Shown here: piece by piece, positions 9,158 through 17,276 of the stretch
Position numbering within the stretch: position 1 is the stretch's first letter
Layout of the letters: each line of letters opens with the position of its first letter
Source of the DNA: an uncultured Tenacibaculum sp.
GTDB lineage: Bacteria; Bacteroidota; Bacteroidia; Flavobacteriales; Flavobacteriaceae
Reading direction: 5' to 3'
Length of the DNA: 64,000 bases
Assembly (NCBI GenBank): GCA_947493285.1
Contig: CANLQH010000003.1
Span: 124,001 to 188,000, forward strand
The notes under the pieces: model-generated
Told to the model about the DNA's origin: nothing
Databases searched by the model: none
What the model saw: the letters and a program-made list of their open reading frames with translations, nothing else
Made by a program: the position numbers and the translations under genes

Positions 9158-9696
9158 GTTCTTTTTTTAAAAAAGATGATACTAAAGCCAATTAAAGTTA
9201 ACGAATAACCGAAAACTAATCGATAAGGCACAGGTATAATATGCCATAAGATTAGGTCTGCAATTAAAATTAAAATAACTCCTGCTTTTGCTTTTTTGAA
9301 ATAATTCAAGCTCAAAAACAATAAACCAAGATTAAAAATTTTAGAACTTGGACCAATAGTCATAAAAGGTTTCCATATAGTTGGTACGTTAGAGATATGA
9401 TTTGTAAATTCCATTCGCATTTCGTCGTTTGGATAACTCCACCAAATTAAATCTATCACACACATTCCAAAAATACAAACAGCTCCTATTAAAGCTAAAG
9501 GTGTGCCTATATAGCTAAAAATACTTTTAGGGAAGGATACAATTTGAGGGATTAAACAAAGTGTTCCTACAAATAAAGACCAATGAGCAAAATCAATAGG
9601 TCTTAAGCTATATACAAATTCGTTACCAGGAACAAGTATAAATTGACCGATAAGGAAAATAATTAATCCTAATAAAAAGAGATGTTTATAATTCAT
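9154..9696 (-). CDS. Uncharacterised multi-span membrane protein, paralogue B of a tandem pair
   Basis: I do not recognise a family. The 180-residue protein has about five or six membrane segments and shares a clear pattern with the next protein: DFAHWSL near residue 36, then a proline-rich LIPQI turn, GMC.(I/L)D.IWWS.P near 78-90 and P(T/S)IWKPF.T.GP near 106-118, then a segment ending LNYFK. The conserved D, H, C and W residues inside or next to membrane segments suggest a ligand or cofactor site. It is translationally coupled to the kinase gene (4-base overlap) and overlaps its paralogue by 11 bases. Confidence 0.75.
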   Translation of the reverse strand: MNYKHLFLLGLIIFLIGQFILVPGNEFVYSLRPIDFAHWSLFVGTLCLIPQIVSFPKSIFSYIGTPLALIGAVCIFGMCVIDLIWWSYPNDEMRMEFTNHISNVPTIWKPFMTIGPSSKIFNLGLLFLSLNYFKKAKAGVILILIADLILWHIIPVPYRLVFGYSLTLIGFSIIFFKKRT

Positions 9697-10237
9697 TAGT
9701 TCTTTTATTATTAAAAAAGATTAATCCATAACCCAATGCTGTGATTAAGTATACAAGAATTAATTTAAAGCTAAAACTGAAGAAAAATACGGCAAAAGTT
9801 GCAATAGTAATTAATAAAACACCAACTTTATTTTGTTTAAAATAGTTTAAGGCTAATAAAAATAATCCAACATTTAAAAAGTTAGGTCCAGTTGTAATAA
9901 AGGGTTTCCAAATAGATGGAAACTTAGAGATATGACCAGCAAATTGATTTCTAATTTCTTGTGTTGGCTGACTCCACCAAATAAAATCTAAAACACACAT
10001 TCCAATAATGCAGGTTATTCCTACTAGAATTATTGGTGCTCCTATAAAAGTAAATATACTTTTTCTGAAATTTCCAATTTGAGGTATTAATAACACAGCC
10101 CCTAAAAGTAAAGACCAGTGCGCAAAATCTATAGGTTTTAAAGCGTAAACAAAATTATTTCCTTTAGATAGCAATATTTGCCCGATTGATTCAAATAATA
10201 GACCTATAACAAAAAGTATTTGATAGTATGTTTTCAT
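9686..10237 (-). CDS. Uncharacterised multi-span membrane protein, paralogue A of a tandem pair
   Basis: The 183-residue product aligns end to end by eye with the 180-residue product that follows it, sharing the start of the mature part (GNxFVYxLxPIDFAHWSL), the (I/V)GMCVxDxIWWSxP motif and the PSIWKPF motif. The pair must come from tandem duplication, old enough that the DNA has diverged. It lies 8 bases after the barrel receptor gene. Its job is unknown; co-operonic kinase and receptor genes suggest part of an envelope signalling or uptake unit. Confidence 0.75.
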   Translation of the reverse strand: MKTYYQILFVIGLLFESIGQILLSKGNNFVYALKPIDFAHWSLLLGAVLLIPQIGNFRKSIFTFIGAPIILVGITCIIGMCVLDFIWWSQPTQEIRNQFAGHISKFPSIWKPFITTGPNFLNVGLFLLALNYFKQNKVGVLLITIATFAVFFFSFSFKLILVYLITALGYGLIFFNNKRTNEL

Positions 10238-10245
10238 AATATTGT

Positions 10246-12624
10246 TTAATTATTGTCGTCAATTCTATTTTCTTCGTCTCTAGAGGAATTACGTCTCGAT
10301 TTTTTCTTTCCGAATTTAGAACCGAAACTATATACTAGTCTTAATTGAATGTTTTGACGAGAGCTATTGCTTTCTACTTTAGCTGTTCCGTTACCATAAT
10401 CTATTGTTCCATTAAATCCACGATTCAGCATTTTATTAAATCCAAGATTTACTTTTAGTTTCTCCTCTAAAAACTTCTTGCCAAAAGAGAAGTCTAATCC
10501 AGCGAGCCAATCTACATCAATTTGACCTTCTAAAGCACCAGTTCCGTAATTTCCACTCATCTCAAAGTTAACATCCCATGGTAATTTATAACTTGCTTGT
10601 ATAAACCAAAATAAACTCCATTTAGATAGATCTACTCCATGTAAACTTGAGTTATACATGTTTTTGTTTGCAATAAGTCCTGTATAGCCTTCTAAACCTT
10701 TTGTAAAACTTAACGGAGCAAATAATCTAAAGTTCCAGTTCGTAAAATTCTTAACATTTACAGCTTGCTGTCTAATTTGAGCGGTTGTGTTATCTTGTTT
10801 TATTAAATCGAAAATAACATCGTTGGTTTGGCTATACCCAACAGTAAAAAAAGGTTGACCTTGGTGTGTTAAATTAAATTGATAGTTGTTTGTAAATGCA
10901 GGTTTTAAATTAGGGTTTCCTTCTTCAGCAGAAAACGGATCTAAAAATTCTTGAAAAGAATTTAAGCTGTTGTATGATGGTCTTCTAATTCTATAACTAT
11001 AAGATAAACTAGCACCAATTTTATCAGTTACCTTTCTACTAATAGAAGCGCTTGGAAATAATTTACTAATCGGTCTTTTTTTAACTTTAGTGGTAGGTTG
11101 ATTGTTTTCTATAAAATGAGAAGTTCCGTTTGTATTACTATCTTCATAGCGTAACCCACCCGAAAATGACCATTTTCCCATAGTTGCGTTTACTTTAGAA
11201 TACACTGCGAAAATAGTTTCGTCAATTAAAAATTGACTACTAGTTTCTGGATCTAAAACAAAAGCACTTGTAGTTTGATCTTCTAAAAATGATTGTAAAT
11301 CATTATCAGTATTCACCATTGCGTATTTACTACCCACGCTAAGTTTAAAATTATCAGAGAAGTTTTTACTGTAATCTGCTTTGTAGGTTTTAATAGTATA
11401 TTTTCCGTCCTGAATATATTTTCTGTCTGTAAAAGAGCGTGTACTTCCTGCAATATCGTAAAGAGTATTTGTGTTATCGTTATTGTAATTGATATAGTTA
11501 AAGTCTACTACTAGTTTTTCTGTATCTGATTTATATTCGTAATAAGGATTGATATTAAAATTAGTTCTTTCTCTATCAAAGTTGTTTTCAGAAAATAATG
11601 TACTTGTGTTAGTTGCATCAGAAACAATAGTTCTGCTAGTTGTTATTCTATCAGAGGTTCTTTTATTCCAACGCCCTCCTATTCCAAATGAATTATTGTC
11701 ATTAATATAGTAATCAACATTTCCGCTAAAACTAAGATTATTTGGGTCGTAAGGAGATTTACTTACTTGGTCGTAAGTTTCAGAGTCAACAGTTCTTACT
11801 AAAAATAAATCATCTCTCCATGTAGGTTTAGAATGACTGATGCTTGTTTGCCAATTTAATTTGTTTTTGTAACTAGCAATAGAAGCTCTTGTTCCGTATT
11901 CAAAGCCTTCATCCTCACCAATCCAACCAGTAATACTTCCGTGAGTTCCTAATCGAACATTTTTCTTTAAAAGAATATTTATAATTGCGCCAGATCCAGA
12001 AGCTTCATATTCAGCACCTGGCTGTTCAACTACTTCAATTTTAGCAATATTATCTGCAGGGAAATCACGTAATAAAGTGTCAACATCCATGTATTCTGTA
12101 GTTTTACCGTTAATAAGAATTCTTACTCCACCTTTACCAGCTATAGTAATTCCATTATTGGTTACTAAAACACCAGGAACCTTTCTCATTACATCTTGAA
12201 GGTTTGAATTTAACATTTCTGTTTTTTCTAAATCAACAATTAGTTTTTCTGCTGTTTGTTTTATTACAGGTCTAGTAGACTTAACAACAACTTCATCTAG
12301 TGTTTGATTATCTTCTTTTAAAGTAATATTAAAAGTTTTGTTAGAGTTTAATTCAAATTCCTTGATTTTTTCTGTTTTAAACCCGATGCTAGAAATGGTG
12401 ATTTTATAATTTCCTTTTTCAATGTTTTTAAATTGATAATTACCGTTCTCATCTGTAATAGTTCCAGATGGGGTTGCTTCATTTCCTATTTTGTATAAGA
12501 TTACATTGGTAAAAGGTAGTGCTTGGTTTTGCTCATCTACGGTTTTTCCTTTGATGTTAAATTGACCCAATGCAGTAGTAATTCCGATAAAGAATAAAAT
12601 AAATGTAGTAATAAGAGTTTTCAT
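10246..12624 (-). CDS. TonB-dependent-type outer-membrane receptor with carboxypeptidase-regulatory N-terminal domain
   Basis: The 792-residue protein has a signal peptide (cut near TTALGQ, residue 20), a carboxypeptidase-regulatory-like domain (about 22-105), a plug domain (about 120-220, with PGVLVTNNGITIAGKGGV and a GSGAIINI stretch) and a long beta-barrel with an ending rich in basic residues. This is the outer-membrane beta-barrel family common in Bacteroidota. No SusD partner is adjacent, which argues against polysaccharide uptake of the Sus kind. It is first in the operon with two membrane proteins and a LytTR two-component system. Substrate unknown. Confidence 0.85.
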   Translation of the reverse strand: MKTLITTFILFFIGITTALGQFNIKGKTVDEQNQALPFTNVILYKIGNEATPSGTITDENGNYQFKNIEKGNYKITISSIGFKTEKIKEFELNSNKTFNITLKEDNQTLDEVVVKSTRPVIKQTAEKLIVDLEKTEMLNSNLQDVMRKVPGVLVTNNGITIAGKGGVRILINGKTTEYMDVDTLLRDFPADNIAKIEVVEQPGAEYEASGSGAIINILLKKNVRLGTHGSITGWIGEDEGFEYGTRASIASYKNKLNWQTSISHSKPTWRDDLFLVRTVDSETYDQVSKSPYDPNNLSFSGNVDYYINDNNSFGIGGRWNKRTSDRITTSRTIVSDATNTSTLFSENNFDRERTNFNINPYYEYKSDTEKLVVDFNYINYNNDNTNTLYDIAGSTRSFTDRKYIQDGKYTIKTYKADYSKNFSDNFKLSVGSKYAMVNTDNDLQSFLEDQTTSAFVLDPETSSQFLIDETIFAVYSKVNATMGKWSFSGGLRYEDSNTNGTSHFIENNQPTTKVKKRPISKLFPSASISRKVTDKIGASLSYSYRIRRPSYNSLNSFQEFLDPFSAEEGNPNLKPAFTNNYQFNLTHQGQPFFTVGYSQTNDVIFDLIKQDNTTAQIRQQAVNVKNFTNWNFRLFAPLSFTKGLEGYTGLIANKNMYNSSLHGVDLSKWSLFWFIQASYKLPWDVNFEMSGNYGTGALEGQIDVDWLAGLDFSFGKKFLEEKLKVNLGFNKMLNRGFNGTIDYGNGTAKVESNSSRQNIQLRLVYSFGSKFGKKKSRRNSSRDEENRIDDNN

Positions 12625-12709
12625 ATCTTTTTTGTTTTACACTTCAAAAGTGCATGATTAGTTATTGTGAGAAAATCTAAATCAGACGAAATGGGATAAA
12701 TTTCCGATG

Positions 12710-12758
12710 AATAGATATTGATTTTCCATAAACTAATAGACGTTTTTTAAATAGATAT
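12710..12758 (-). promoter_or_regulatory. Direct repeats upstream of the receptor/two-component operon, candidate LytTR sites
   Basis: The 9-base word AATAGATAT occurs at 12710-12718 and again at 12750-12758, 40 bases apart, with a third shorter copy AATAGA at 12735-12740. LytTR regulators bind spaced direct repeats upstream of target promoters, and this leader belongs to the operon that encodes one. The assignment is inference. Confidence 0.35.
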
Positions 12759-12773
12759 GGTTTGCTCAATAAA

Positions 12774-12803
12774 AAAAAGCTCCAGAATACTCTGAAGCTT
12801 TTT
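12774..12803 (-). terminator. Intrinsic terminator of the zinc metallopeptidase gene
   Basis: Two 13-base arms (12774-12786 and 12791-12803) pair with one mismatch around a 4-base loop and end in a T run on the minus strand, 20 bases past the stop codon. Confidence 0.82.
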
Positions 12804-12822
12804 TATATAATTTGTTTTGATA

Positions 12823-13521
12823 TTAATCTCTACTTCCTAAAACTCTGAGTCCCCAATATAAAAGCATTGCAAGAGATCCCAACGCAGCAACTAAATAAGT
12901 TCTCGCAGCCCATTTTAGTGCATCTTTAGATCCAGCTAATTCTTCGCGAGTTACCATGTGCTTACTTTCTAACCAAGCTAAAGCTCTATTGCTCGCGTCA
13001 TATTCAACAGGTAAAGTAATAAAGCTAAATAAAGTACCTAAGGCCATGAAAATTAATCCTGCAATAGCAATCATAAACCCAACACTTGAACTTCCTGATC
13101 CAATTCCTATTGCAATTCCTCCAATAATCATCCATTGAGAAAATCGAGAAGAAATACTTACAACAGGTACTAGTTTTGAACGCATTTGTAACCATTGATA
13201 AGCTTTAGCATGCTGTACAGCATGTCCCACTTCATGAGCAGCAACAGCTGCGGCAGCTGCATTACGTTGATTGTATACGGCTTCGCTTAAGTTTACCGTT
13301 TTGTTTTGTGGATTATAATGGTCGGTAAGTCTACCTGGTGTCGAAATTACTTGTACATCAGAAATTCCATGGTCAGCAAGCATTTTCGATGCAATTTCTG
13401 CACCACTCATGCCATTTCGTAAATGGACTTTCGAGTATTTTTCAAATTTTCTTTTTAGGGTGTTGCTTACAATCCAGCTGAATAAAGAAATAACACCTAT
13501 TAAAGCATAAAATCCTATCAT
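12823..13521 (-). CDS. YugP-type membrane zinc metallopeptidase
   Basis: The 232-residue protein has an N-terminal membrane segment (about 3-20), the zinc motif HEVGH at 96-100 inside a helix AAAAAVAAHEVGHAVQHA, and two or more C-terminal membrane segments (about 125-165 and 208-225). This is the YugP / zinc peptidase 2 pattern. The family is widespread but its substrates are not established; membrane quality control is a common guess. It is monocistronic with its own terminator and divergent from the asparaginase gene. Confidence 0.9.
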   Translation of the reverse strand: MIGFYALIGVISLFSWIVSNTLKRKFEKYSKVHLRNGMSGAEIASKMLADHGISDVQVISTPGRLTDHYNPQNKTVNLSEAVYNQRNAAAAAVAAHEVGHAVQHAKAYQWLQMRSKLVPVVSISSRFSQWMIIGGIAIGIGSGSSSVGFMIAIAGLIFMALGTLFSFITLPVEYDASNRALAWLESKHMVTREELAGSKDALKWAARTYLVAALGSLAMLLYWGLRVLGSRD

Positions 13522-13545
13522 AATATTTTTAGTTTAAAAATTTTG

Positions 13546-13563
13546 TATCAAATTTGTTTGATA
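13546..13563. repeat. Inverted repeat between divergent metallopeptidase and asparaginase genes
   Basis: Perfect 7-base arms TATCAAA (13546-13552) and TTTGATA (13557-13563) flank a 4-base centre in the 94-base divergent intergenic region. It could be an operator; no bound regulator is known. Confidence 0.45.
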
Positions 13564-13615
13564 AATTTACAACATAAATTATTCCAAATAAAAAACGGAA
13601 TTAAAAAATGTCAAA

Positions 13616-14647
13616 ATGACAAACACACCTAATATTTTAATTGTTTATACAGGAGGGACTATTGGTATGGTGAAAGATTATAAAACAGGTGCTTTAAAAG
13701 CGTTTGATTTTAGTCAGATTTCAAGTAAAATTCCAGAGTTGCAACAATTAAACTGTAATATTTCTACCATTTCTTTTGATGAGCCTATCGATTCGTCAAA
13801 CATGAATGTGAATTATTATGTAAAAATAGCTGAGATTATTTCTGAGAACTACGAAGCATATGATGGTTTTGTGGTTTTAACAGGGTCTGATACGATGTCA
13901 TATGCTTCCTCAGCAATTAGTTTTATGTTTGAGAATTTACAAAAACCAATAATTTTTACCGGATCGCAATTGCCAATTGGAGATTTGAGAACTGATGCTA
14001 AAGAGAATTTAATCACTTCAATTCAAGTAGCTTCAGTAAATAAAAAAGGAGTACCTATTGTTCAAGAAGTAGGGTTGTATTTTGAATATAAATTATACAG
14101 AGCCAATAGAACTACTAAAATAAATGCTGATCAGTTTGAAGCGTTTGCATCAATGAATTATCCACCAATAGCAGAGAGTGGAGTGCATTTAAACTTTAAC
14201 CATTCATTATTATTAAAACCGAAGTTAAGCGAGAGTAAACTTGTTTTTAGGAAGAAATTAGATAATAATGTGGCTATTTTAAAATTATTTCCTGGAATAA
14301 CAGAAGCGGTGGTGAGAAGCTTTATAAATATACCTAATATAAAAGGTATTGTATTAGAAACCTATGGTTCTGGAAATGCCCCAACCGAAAAATGGTTTAT
14401 CAATTTGTTAGAAGAAGCTATTGATAAAGGTGTTTATATAGTTAACGTAACGCAATGTACAGGAGGTAGTGTAATTTTAGGTCATTATGAAACAAGTTCT
14501 GACCTAAAACGCATTGGAGTAGTAGGTGGGAAAGACATAACTACAGAGACAGCAGTTGCAAAAATGATGTATTTAATTGGAGAAAAACTCCCAAAAGAAG
14601 ATTTTAAGCGTTATTTTGAGACTTCTTTAAGAGGTGAAATAGGTTAG
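13616..14647 (+). CDS. ansA: Type I (cytoplasmic) L-asparaginase
   Basis: The 343-residue enzyme hydrolyses L-asparagine to aspartate and ammonia. Both active-site signatures are present: TGGTIG at 12-17 with the first nucleophilic threonine, and TGSDTM at 89-94 with the second threonine and aspartate. No signal peptide is seen, which fits the cytoplasmic type I form. The stretch VNVTQCTGGSVILGHYETS fits the C-terminal domain of this form. The gene precedes the ExbB-ExbD cluster, separated by 255 bases, and is probably transcribed separately. Confidence 0.93.
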   Translation: MTNTPNILIVYTGGTIGMVKDYKTGALKAFDFSQISSKIPELQQLNCNISTISFDEPIDSSNMNVNYYVKIAEIISENYEAYDGFVVLTGSDTMSYASSAISFMFENLQKPIIFTGSQLPIGDLRTDAKENLITSIQVASVNKKGVPIVQEVGLYFEYKLYRANRTTKINADQFEAFASMNYPPIAESGVHLNFNHSLLLKPKLSESKLVFRKKLDNNVAILKLFPGITEAVVRSFINIPNIKGIVLETYGSGNAPTEKWFINLLEEAIDKGVYIVNVTQCTGGSVILGHYETSSDLKRIGVVGGKDITTETAVAKMMYLIGEKLPKEDFKRYFETSLRGEIG

Positions 14648-14816
14648 TTTGTAAATTTATCGTTAAATTTACCCCATATAACTACTTGAATAAGTAGAAG
14701 AAAGAATAAAAAAAAGCTGTGAATGTATAAATACCATAGTTTTTTTTTAATGTCCCAACATTTTTTTGTTACTTGGCACTCTGAAAAAATAAAAAAGTGT
14801 AATAAGTGCAAGTAAA

Positions 14817-14848
14817 GAATTACTTATTGATAAAAAATTAAGTAATTC
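14817..14848. promoter_or_regulatory. Inverted repeat in the leader of the ExbB-ExbD operon
   Basis: The 255-base gap 14648-14902 holds no ORF of note. It contains perfect 10-base arms GAATTACTTA (14817-14826) and TAAGTAATTC (14839-14848) around a 12-base loop, 54 bases before the ExbB start. A near-consensus -7 box with one extra base (TAAAATTTG) follows at about 14852-14860. An operator for an energy- or iron-responsive regulator is possible but unproven. Confidence 0.5.
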
Positions 14849-14902
14849 ATAGTAAAATTTGTATTTTTAACCCGTTAACTATTTAAAATTAATTATAACA
14901 AA

Positions 14903-15622
14903 ATGAAAAAAGTAGTAAATATCCTAACTGTTACAGGATTTATGTTTTTAGGAGCTGTTCAGTCAACTTATGCTCAAGCAGCTGAAGCTGATAAAACTTT
15001 TCACCAAGAATTAAAACAACGTTTTATTGAAGGGGATCCTAAATTTATGGGGATTGTATTAGTAGCTTTAATCTTAGGTTTAGCTATCGCAATTGAAAGA
15101 ATTATTTATTTAAACATGGCAACAACTAACACTAAGAAATTAGTAGCTAGTGTTGATGATGCTTTAAGTTCTGGTGGTGTTGAGGCTGCTAAAGAGGTTT
15201 GTAGAAATACAAAAGGACCTGTTGCTTCTATCTTTTACCAAGGTTTAGAAAGAGCTGACGAAGGTTTAGAAGCTGCTGAAAAAGCTGTAGTAGGTTACGG
15301 TGGAGTTCAAATGGGATTATTAGAGAAAAACGTTTCTTGGTTATCTTTATTTATCGCATTAGCGCCAATGTTAGGATTTATGGGTACTGTAATTGGTATG
15401 ATTGAGGCATTTGATAAGATTGCTGTTGCAAACGATATCTCTCCAGCGGTAGTAGCAGGTGGTATTAAAATTGCACTTTTAACAACAGTATTTGGTCTTG
15501 TTGTAGCAATTATCTTACAGATTTTTTACAACTATATCGTTTCTAAAATTGATAGTATTGTAAACAACATGGAAGATGCGTCAATTTCTTTAATTGACTT
15601 ATTAGCTAAGTATAAAAAATAA
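14903..15622 (+). CDS. exbB: MotA/TolQ/ExbB family proton-channel protein
   Basis: The 239-residue protein has an N-terminal signal-like segment ending near QSTYAQA, a membrane segment around 49-68 and two long C-terminal membrane helices (about 145-170 and 185-215) containing the family pattern LGFMGTVIGMIEAF. With ExbD it forms an inner-membrane proton channel that energises TonB-dependent receptors. It is the first of a four-gene operon. Bacteroidota often carry several such modules, so the energised partner here (TonB uptake or another envelope machine) cannot be fixed from sequence. Confidence 0.9.
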   Translation: MKKVVNILTVTGFMFLGAVQSTYAQAAEADKTFHQELKQRFIEGDPKFMGIVLVALILGLAIAIERIIYLNMATTNTKKLVASVDDALSSGGVEAAKEVCRNTKGPVASIFYQGLERADEGLEAAEKAVVGYGGVQMGLLEKNVSWLSLFIALAPMLGFMGTVIGMIEAFDKIAVANDISPAVVAGGIKIALLTTVFGLVVAIILQIFYNYIVSKIDSIVNNMEDASISLIDLLAKYKK

Positions 15623-15631
15623 TAAAATAGT

Positions 15632-16069
15632 ATGAATAATAAAATATTAACATTGCTTATAACAGCGATATCACTTATTGGTATTGCGTTATTTGTAAAC
15701 GTTACAAGAATAGATATAGAAGATAAGCAAGCGCTTTCTGATGCTGTTTCTCCGTTAGTAACTTATTCATATTGGTTATTAATCGCCGTAGTAGTAGTAG
15801 CTGTTGTAGCATCTTTATTAGGGATGTTTAAAAACCCGGCTGCTCTTAAAAAAGCATTACTAGGTGTATTAGCATTAGGTGTACTTTTCTTAGTTTCTTA
15901 TTTCATGTCTTCAAACGGACAAGTAATGGGGGCTGATGGAGCTGAATTAGTAGCTGCAGGTAGTACTTCTAAATGGGTAGGAACAGGAATTACTTTTAGC
16001 ATGATTTTAGGAGTTATCGCAGGAGGATTTTTTGTTGTAGATTTATTAAAAGGAATCGTTAAATCGTAA
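15632..16069 (+). CDS. Uncharacterised three-to-four-span membrane protein of the ExbB-ExbD operon
   Basis: The 145-residue protein has membrane segments near residues 5-23, 45-65, 72-90 and 115-140 and no catalytic motif that I recognise. It lies 9 bases after exbB and 6 bases before the first exbD, so it is co-translated with the channel. Proteins of this size and position recur in flavobacterial ExbB-ExbD operons. It may be an accessory subunit of the channel complex; this is inference from position. Confidence 0.75.
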   Translation: MNNKILTLLITAISLIGIALFVNVTRIDIEDKQALSDAVSPLVTYSYWLLIAVVVVAVVASLLGMFKNPAALKKALLGVLALGVLFLVSYFMSSNGQVMGADGAELVAAGSTSKWVGTGITFSMILGVIAGGFFVVDLLKGIVKS

Positions 16070-16075
16070 GTTATT

Positions 16076-16702
16076 ATGGCAAGAAGAGAAAACCCAGAAA
16101 TTAATGCAGGTTCGATGGCAGATATTGCATTCTTGCTACTTATCTTTTTCCTAGTAACAACTACAATGGATGTTGATTCAGGTATCCCTAAAAAGTTAGC
16201 TGAAAAGACAGACGTTAAACCACCAATTGTAAAAGAGAAGAACATTTTTCAAATTAGTATTAACAGTAATAACGATTTATTCGTAGAGGATGCTGTTATG
16301 GAGTTAAAAGATTTGAAAGAAGCTGCTGTCAAATTTATAGATAACGGTGGAGGTGTTGGTAATCCAATGCCAGATAAAGAAGCAGGAGCTCCTTGCGATT
16401 ATTGTAAGGGAGCTAAAGATCCAGCTTCTTCAGATCATCCAAATAAAGCAATTATTGCTGTAGAAAGTGATAGAGGTACTGAGTTTGGAGTATATGTAGC
16501 TGTTCAAAACGAGTTGTTAAAAGCATACGCTGAATTACGTAATAGACTAAGCCAAGAGAAATACGGTATTAGCTTTACTGAATTAGATCAAGCTTTTAAA
16601 GATAGTGGAAGAAAAGATGAAGCATTAAGAAAGAAAGTTTTAGATATTAAATCGAGTTATCCTCAAATTATATCTGATTCTGAACCAACTGATGTTCAAT
16701 AG
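16076..16702 (+). CDS. exbD: ExbD/TolR family protein with a cysteine-containing periplasmic insertion
   Basis: The 208-residue protein has the single ExbD membrane helix (about 13-33) with the proton-path aspartate D16 in SMADIAFLLLIFFLV, then a periplasmic domain. Compared with a plain ExbD of about 140 residues it is longer and carries an insertion with C107-DYC110 before SSDHPNKAIIAVESDRGT. Similar longer ExbDs occur in Bacteroidota. Two paralogous ExbD genes follow one ExbB here, as in other members of the phylum, so a mixed ExbD complex is plausible. Confidence 0.88.
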   Translation: MARRENPEINAGSMADIAFLLLIFFLVTTTMDVDSGIPKKLAEKTDVKPPIVKEKNIFQISINSNNDLFVEDAVMELKDLKEAAVKFIDNGGGVGNPMPDKEAGAPCDYCKGAKDPASSDHPNKAIIAVESDRGTEFGVYVAVQNELLKAYAELRNRLSQEKYGISFTELDQAFKDSGRKDEALRKKVLDIKSSYPQIISDSEPTDVQ

Positions 16703-16720
16703 TATTAAAACAATTTAAGT

Positions 16721-17191
16721 ATGTCTAAATTTAAAAAGAAGAAAAAAGAGATGCCAGCGGTGAACACGTCTTCACTACCTGATATTGTTTTTATGTTATT
16801 ATTCTTCTTCATGGTAACGACGGTAATGAGAGAAACTGACTTACAAGTTGAGTCTCCTCGTTTACCAAGTGCATCTGAAGTTAAGAAGTTAGAACGTAAA
16901 AGTTTAGTTAGTACAATTTATGTTGGTAAAGCCAAAGATCCTAAATACGGTACTACTTATAATAGAATACAGTTAAATGATAAGATTGCTACACCAGATG
17001 ATGTACCTGCTTTTATTTTTATTGAAAGAGGAAATCAAGCTGAAGGTGACATTCCTTTCATGACAACATCTATTAAGGCAGATAAAGAATCGAGTGTTGG
17101 TACATTAGCTGATATTCGTGAAAAGTTAAGAGATGTAAATGCTCTTAAATTAAGTTTATCTACGCACAAAGCGAGTGAAATTAGTAAGTAA
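16721..17191 (+). CDS. exbD: ExbD/TolR family protein, second copy
   Basis: The 156-residue protein starts with a basic cytoplasmic tail (KFKKKKKE), followed by a membrane helix (about 19-38) with the conserved aspartate D21 in LPDIVFMLLFFFMV, then a periplasmic domain. It lacks the cysteine insertion of the preceding ExbD. It follows that gene by 18 bases and is the last gene before a strong terminator, closing the ExbB operon. Sequence divergence from its neighbour suggests an old duplication with separate roles in the channel complex. Confidence 0.9.
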   Translation: MSKFKKKKKEMPAVNTSSLPDIVFMLLFFFMVTTVMRETDLQVESPRLPSASEVKKLERKSLVSTIYVGKAKDPKYGTTYNRIQLNDKIATPDDVPAFIFIERGNQAEGDIPFMTTSIKADKESSVGTLADIREKLRDVNALKLSLSTHKASEISK

Positions 17192-17209
17192 TTACTTTTA
17201 AATATTATT

Positions 17210-17240
17210 AAAAAGAGCAATCGTAATGATTGCTCTTTTT
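17210..17240 (+). terminator. Intrinsic terminator of the ExbB-ExbD operon
   Basis: Perfect 13-base arms AAAAAGAGCAATC and GATTGCTCTTTTT (17210-17222, 17228-17240) enclose a 5-base loop, followed by more T residues. Confidence 0.92.
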
Positions 17241-17276
17241 TTATACAAAATAAACTATATTTAACGTTAGCTAATT

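Noticed and set aside
14773..14779. TTGGCAC as a sigma-54 -24 element ahead of exbB
   Set aside because: No TTGC-type -12 element follows at the correct distance.
15898..16245. 115-residue open frame antisense to the operon membrane protein and exbD
   Set aside because: It covers two co-operonic genes on the other strand and matches nothing recognisable.
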